NCBI RefSeq assembly: GCF_900142145.1
Contig: NZ_FQZV01000016.1
Location: forward strand, 1-64,000
DNA from: Geosporobacter subterraneus DSM 17957
GTDB taxonomy: Bacteria > Bacillota > Clostridia > Peptostreptococcales > Thermotaleaceae
Length of the DNA: 64,000 nt
Direction of reading: 5' to 3'
Shown here: positions 61,755 through 64,000 of the stretch, piece by piece
How positions within the stretch are numbered: the stretch's first letter is position 1
Layout: the number at the start of each line of letters is the position of its first letter
The notes under the pieces: model-generated
What the model saw: only the letters and a program-made list of their open reading frames with translations
Told to the model about the DNA's origin: nothing
The model's database searches: none
Made by a program: the position numbers and the translations under genes

Positions 61755-61783
61755 TTTACTTCAATTTTATTTTATGATAGAAT
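61755..61783 (+). promoter_or_regulatory. candidate yebC promoter
   Basis: TTTACT (61755-61760) and TAGAAT (61778-61783) are 17 bp apart, 48 bp before the start codon. Confidence 0.5.
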
Positions 61784-61830
61784 GACTATGGTTTAAAATT
61801 CAGGGTTTAAGCGATGTAAGGAGTGAAAAA

Positions 61831-62550
61831 ATGGGTAGACATGGTACAATTGCCAATAGAAAAGAAAAACAGGATGCAAAGAAAGCCAAGATTTTTACTA
61901 AATATGCCAAGGCAATTACAGTTGCAGCAAGTCAAGGTGGATCGGACGTTGAATACAATCCTACCTTAAAGAATATTATTGATAAAGCAAAATCATTGAA
62001 TATGCCCAATGATAATATAGAAAGGGCTGTAAAAAAAGGTGAGGCCAATACTGAAGGAGATAATTTTGAAACGATTGTCTATGAAGGCTATGGTCCTAAT
62101 GGGGTAGCGGTGATCGTTGAAACCCTTACCGATAACCGAAACAGAACTGGTGCAAATATGCGCTATTACTTTGATAAAAACAAGGGAAACCTTGGAACAA
62201 CCGGCTGTGTAGGCTATATGTTTGACAAAAAGGGCCAAATCATTATCGAAGCTGCTGCTAATATCAGCGAGGATGAATTAATGGAAGCTGCCCTGGAGGC
62301 TGGAGCAGAGGACTTTATTCCCGATGAAGAGGGCTATGAGATTGTTACTGCTCCCGAGGATTTTTCAGCGGTTAGAGACGCTCTAAAAGAAAAGGGTTAC
62401 CAGTTTGTTTCTGCAGAAGTGACCATGATACCGCAAACTATGACTAAACTGACTACCGATGAAGAATTAAAAATGATGAACCGATTGATTGATATGCTGG
62501 AAGAAGACGATGATGTGCAGGAAGTATGGCACAACTGGGAAATGGAGTAG
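61831..62550 (+). CDS. YebC/PmpR-family DNA-binding regulator
   Basis: 239 residues, standard length. It begins [20 protein letters not shown] and contains [20 protein letters not shown] and [20 protein letters not shown], the family signature. Proteins of this family act as transcriptional regulators, and some members have a translation role. RBS aaggagtg. Confidence 0.95.
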   Translation: MGRHGTIANRKEKQDAKKAKIFTKYAKAITVAASQGGSDVEYNPTLKNIIDKAKSLNMPNDNIERAVKKGEANTEGDNFETIVYEGYGPNGVAVIVETLTDNRNRTGANMRYYFDKNKGNLGTTGCVGYMFDKKGQIIIEAAANISEDELMEAALEAGAEDFIPDEEGYEIVTAPEDFSAVRDALKEKGYQFVSAEVTMIPQTMTKLTTDEELKMMNRLIDMLEEDDDVQEVWHNWEME

Positions 62551-62570
62551 GTTATATTTTTTAAACTAAA

Positions 62571-62625
62571 AATAAATCAGTCATCGAAAGAATCCTTTAT
62601 GATTTTTTCAATGACTGATTTATTA
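62571..62625 (+). terminator. probable yebC terminator overlapping the end of a convergent gene
   Basis: AATAAATCAGTCAT (62571-62584) pairs with ATGACTGATTTATT (62611-62624) around a long loop. It overlaps the last codons of the minus-strand small gene. Confidence 0.55.
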
Positions 62626-62783
62626 TTTTGTCTTTTATAGGCCTTTTTATTTTGATGTACTCCGGTGCCTGTTCTTACAGCAGCCACGTGGGTGCCCAAC
62701 TTATCACTTGAGTTTTTCAGCAAGTCTACAGCTTTAACAGTACCTAAAACAATCTTACCAGACTTTTTATTTTTCTTTTTCAC
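62577..62783 (-). CDS. small basic protein, hypothetical
   Basis: 68 residues from GTG 62783 with AGGAGG about 10 nt upstream. Very basic N-terminus (VKKKNKKSGKIVLG), then VDLLKNSSDKLGTHVAAVRT and a polar tail. No membrane segment and no family I recognise. The frame is open further upstream (to 62873), but that part has no RBS. Codon-like composition and the ribosome site make it likely real. Confidence 0.6.
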   Translation of the reverse strand: MKKKNKKSGKIVLGTVKAVDLLKNSSDKLGTHVAAVRTGTGVHQNKKAYKRQNNKSVIEKIIKDSFDD

Positions 62784-62860
62784 AGCTTTATTACCTCCTA
62801 TCATTTTTGTTATACTTAAATATATGTTTACCAATCCAAATAACAAGGGGCGTATGATAA

Positions 62861-63019
62861 ATGCTAGGATCATTGTTTAGAAAAAAGAAGATCAATCCTG
62901 TGCCAGTGGAAGAGAAGAAAAAAGAAATTGCAGACATTCAGAAAAAAAAAGACCACAGGCTTTCTGAGTTATCGGAAGCGGAAATTGCTAAGGCCATAAG
63001 AGCAGCACTAAACAAATAA
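62861..63019 (+). CDS. small charged protein, hypothetical
   Basis: 52 residues. ATG 62861 with RBS aagggg (62845-62850). Sequence begins MLGSLFRKKKINPVPVEEK and continues with a predicted helix rich in Lys/Glu (LSELSEAEIAKAIRAALNK at the end). No recognised family. The hairpin at 63031-63059 follows. Confidence 0.6.
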   Translation: MLGSLFRKKKINPVPVEEKKKEIADIQKKKDHRLSELSEAEIAKAIRAALNK

Positions 63020-63030
63020 GGAAGACAAAA

Positions 63031-63059
63031 AAAGGATTGCCTACAGGGCAACCCTTTAT
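63031..63059 (-). terminator. terminator of tRNA-Val
   Basis: On the minus strand GGGTTGCC pairs with GGCAATCC (one G-U), followed by TTTTTTT. On the plus strand the same place has an A-C mismatch, so it is mainly the tRNA terminator. Confidence 0.75.
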
Positions 63060-63135
63060 TGGTGGGGGATATAGGGCTCGAACCTACAACTTCCACCACG
63101 TCAAGATGGCACTCTGCCAGTTGAGTTAATCCCCC
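63060..63135 (-). tRNA. tRNA-Val (anticodon GAC)
   Basis: 76 nt with encoded CCA. The acceptor stem GGGGGAT pairs with ATCCCCC; the D arm ACTC/GAGT, anticodon stem CCATC/GGTGG with loop TTGACGT (anticodon GAC) and T arm GTAGG-TTCGAGC-CCTAT all form. It reads GUC (and GUU) valine codons. It stands alone. Confidence 0.95.
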
Positions 63136-63411
63136 TCATCCTATAAAGTGATAAACAATTCTTTTATATTTTAACATAGAATTTAAAAATTATCCATACT
63201 ATTTATGGCAGATTTATAAGAAAGAACAGTATAGTTGGAAATATAATAGCTTTCAGCTGCTCAACCAGGGTTTGGCGGCATTTTTTGTAGAAGAGAAGTT
63301 TGGAAAAATTATAGGATTCTAAAGAATTCTAAATATATGGATAAAAAATATAGGCTTTGTTAAAGTTTAGTGTGGATATTACATATTTTAGACATAGATT
63401 GTGATAAGGGT
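63136..63411. other. intergenic region with a possible coding remnant
   Basis: A plus-strand stretch open from 63155 to TAA 63320-63322 ends with SFQLLNQGLAAFFVEEKFGK. It has no start or RBS and I do not recognise it; it may be the tail of a lost gene. No promoter for the tRNA could be fixed with confidence. Confidence 0.35.
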
Positions 63412-63483
63412 AGGGGTGGACGACTCTGCCCACCCGCAGATAGCTTATTAAAACAAGCGGGCGGCCACGGGGGTCCGCACCCC
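63412..63483. repeat. GC-rich imperfect hairpin, probable dispersed repeat
   Basis: GGGGTGGAC (63413-63421) pairs with GTCCGCACCCC (63473-63483) with small bulges, and an inner CCCGC/GCGGG stem forms. It is far richer in G and C than its surroundings. I cannot test whether it is repeated in the genome. Confidence 0.5.
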
Positions 63484-63687
63484 ACAAAATCAAAATCATA
63501 GTTTAACAGAGAAAAATTTATTGTTTATCCTGGACTATTTAAGAAGGTGGCAATTGCAAATGTATTTTTAAAACAATTCATGCCAATCTTTGGCAGAAAA
63601 ATTGCATATTTTAATGATAAATGCATGTTTCATCAACTTTAATAAATCCTATAAAGAATAGGAAAATAAAAAGCGGGAGGAAAGACG

Positions 63688-64000
63688 ATGTTATTAATGG
63701 AAGAACGTGAACTGATTGTTGAGTATGGTAAAAAATTGATTACCAGTGGACTGACTAAGGGAACCGGCGGAAACATCAGCATTTGTAACCGAGAGCAGAA
63801 TTTAATGGCAATCAGCCCAAGCGGATTGGACTATTTCCTGACAAAACCAGAGGACATTGTTGTATTGGACCTCGACGGGAATATTGTAGAGGGAACTAGG
63901 AAACCCTCCAGCGAGTTAGCAATGCATAATATCTTTTACAGAAACAGAACAGATATTGATGCTGTAGTACATGCACACTCTACTTATTGTACAACCATTG
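63688..64000 (+). CDS. class II aldolase, L-fuculose-phosphate aldolase type (partial)
   Basis: The first 104 codons, cut by the window end. RBS gggagg precedes ATG 63688. Family marks are GTGGNISICNREQNLMAISP, PSGLDYF, the catalytic Glu in KPSSELAMHN and the zinc ligands HAHS in VVHAHSTYCT. Relatives cleave fuculose-, ribulose- or 5-deoxyribose-type phosphates, or act in methylthioribose salvage. The exact substrate cannot be told; the rest of the gene lies outside. Confidence 0.87.
   Translation, partial: MLLMEERELIVEYGKKLITSGLTKGTGGNISICNREQNLMAISPSGLDYFLTKPEDIVVLDLDGNIVEGTRKPSSELAMHNIFYRNRTDIDAVVHAHSTYCTTI

Overview
The window is AT-rich DNA of a low-GC, Gram-positive, anaerobic Clostridia-type bacterium. 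The evidence is strong AGGAGG-type ribosome binding sites with frequent TTG and GTG starts, a single-chain pyruvate:ferredoxin oxidoreductase, purine and c-di-AMP riboswitches, GlcT-type antitermination, an S-layer homology protein, a sigma-54 activator of the RocR type and a C-terminal half pyruvate carboxylase. I cannot name the species from the sequence; an Alkaliphilus-like clostridial lineage is only a guess.

Layout. 1-5620: a guanine-class riboswitch controls a three-subunit molybdenum hydroxylase (xanthine dehydrogenase type) plus a xanthine permease. 5780-6250: remnant of hflC. 6300-15800: a sugar-uptake and upper-glycolysis cluster on one strand: a GlcT/LicT antiterminator, two EIICBA permeases (the second behind a textbook GlcT RAT/terminator and a promoter carrying a cre-like site), HPr, Enzyme I, fructose-bisphosphate aldolase and 6-phosphofructokinase. 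16150-18900: a broken penicillin-binding protein fused to a GGDEF tail, an Lrp regulator and a pyruvate carboxylase B subunit. 19160-26700: DUF1846 protein, lipB-lipA, DEAD-box helicase, malic enzyme and a LarA-type racemase. 26810-31220 (minus): citrate synthase, isocitrate dehydrogenase and aconitase, from a promoter whose -10 lies in a perfect 26-bp palindrome. 31428-34906: a sigma-54 activator followed by a -24/-12 promoter and a histidine-ammonia-lyase-family protein that lacks the Ala-Ser-Gly triad of the MIO cofactor. 34950-40550: a mosaic of intact small genes and gene debris (SARP regulator, fibronectin III piece, msrB, ridA), a c-di-AMP riboswitch with a spore-cortex-lytic-type hydrolase, and an unassigned multi-hairpin element. 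40600-47170: HD-domain gene, then pabA-pabB-pabC-folE-folP-folB-folK-aroF, a folate operon joined to the first shikimate step. 47300-53600: SLH protein, pyruvate:ferredoxin oxidoreductase and a pair of cell-wall enzymes. 53690-54424: zinc-ribbon debris and a MITE with 13-bp inverted ends and 10-bp target duplication. 54455-62550: M16 peptidase, SWIM/SNF2 helicase, diguanylate cyclase, broken panE, S58 peptidase and YebC. 62577-64000: two small proteins, tRNA-Val(GAC), a GC-rich hairpin and the start of an L-fuculose-phosphate-type aldolase that runs off the window.

How it fits together: sugars enter by the PTS and pass through aldolase, phosphofructokinase, malic enzyme/pyruvate carboxylase B and pyruvate:ferredoxin oxidoreductase; the aconitase operon gives the oxidative TCA branch, probably for glutamate. 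The most promising lead is the sigma-54-controlled, MIO-less lyase-family protein (31428-34906). Next are the MITE that appears to supply a -35 box to its neighbour, the palindrome-controlled aconitase operon, and the unassigned structured element at 39375-39490. At least eight genes in the window are decayed.
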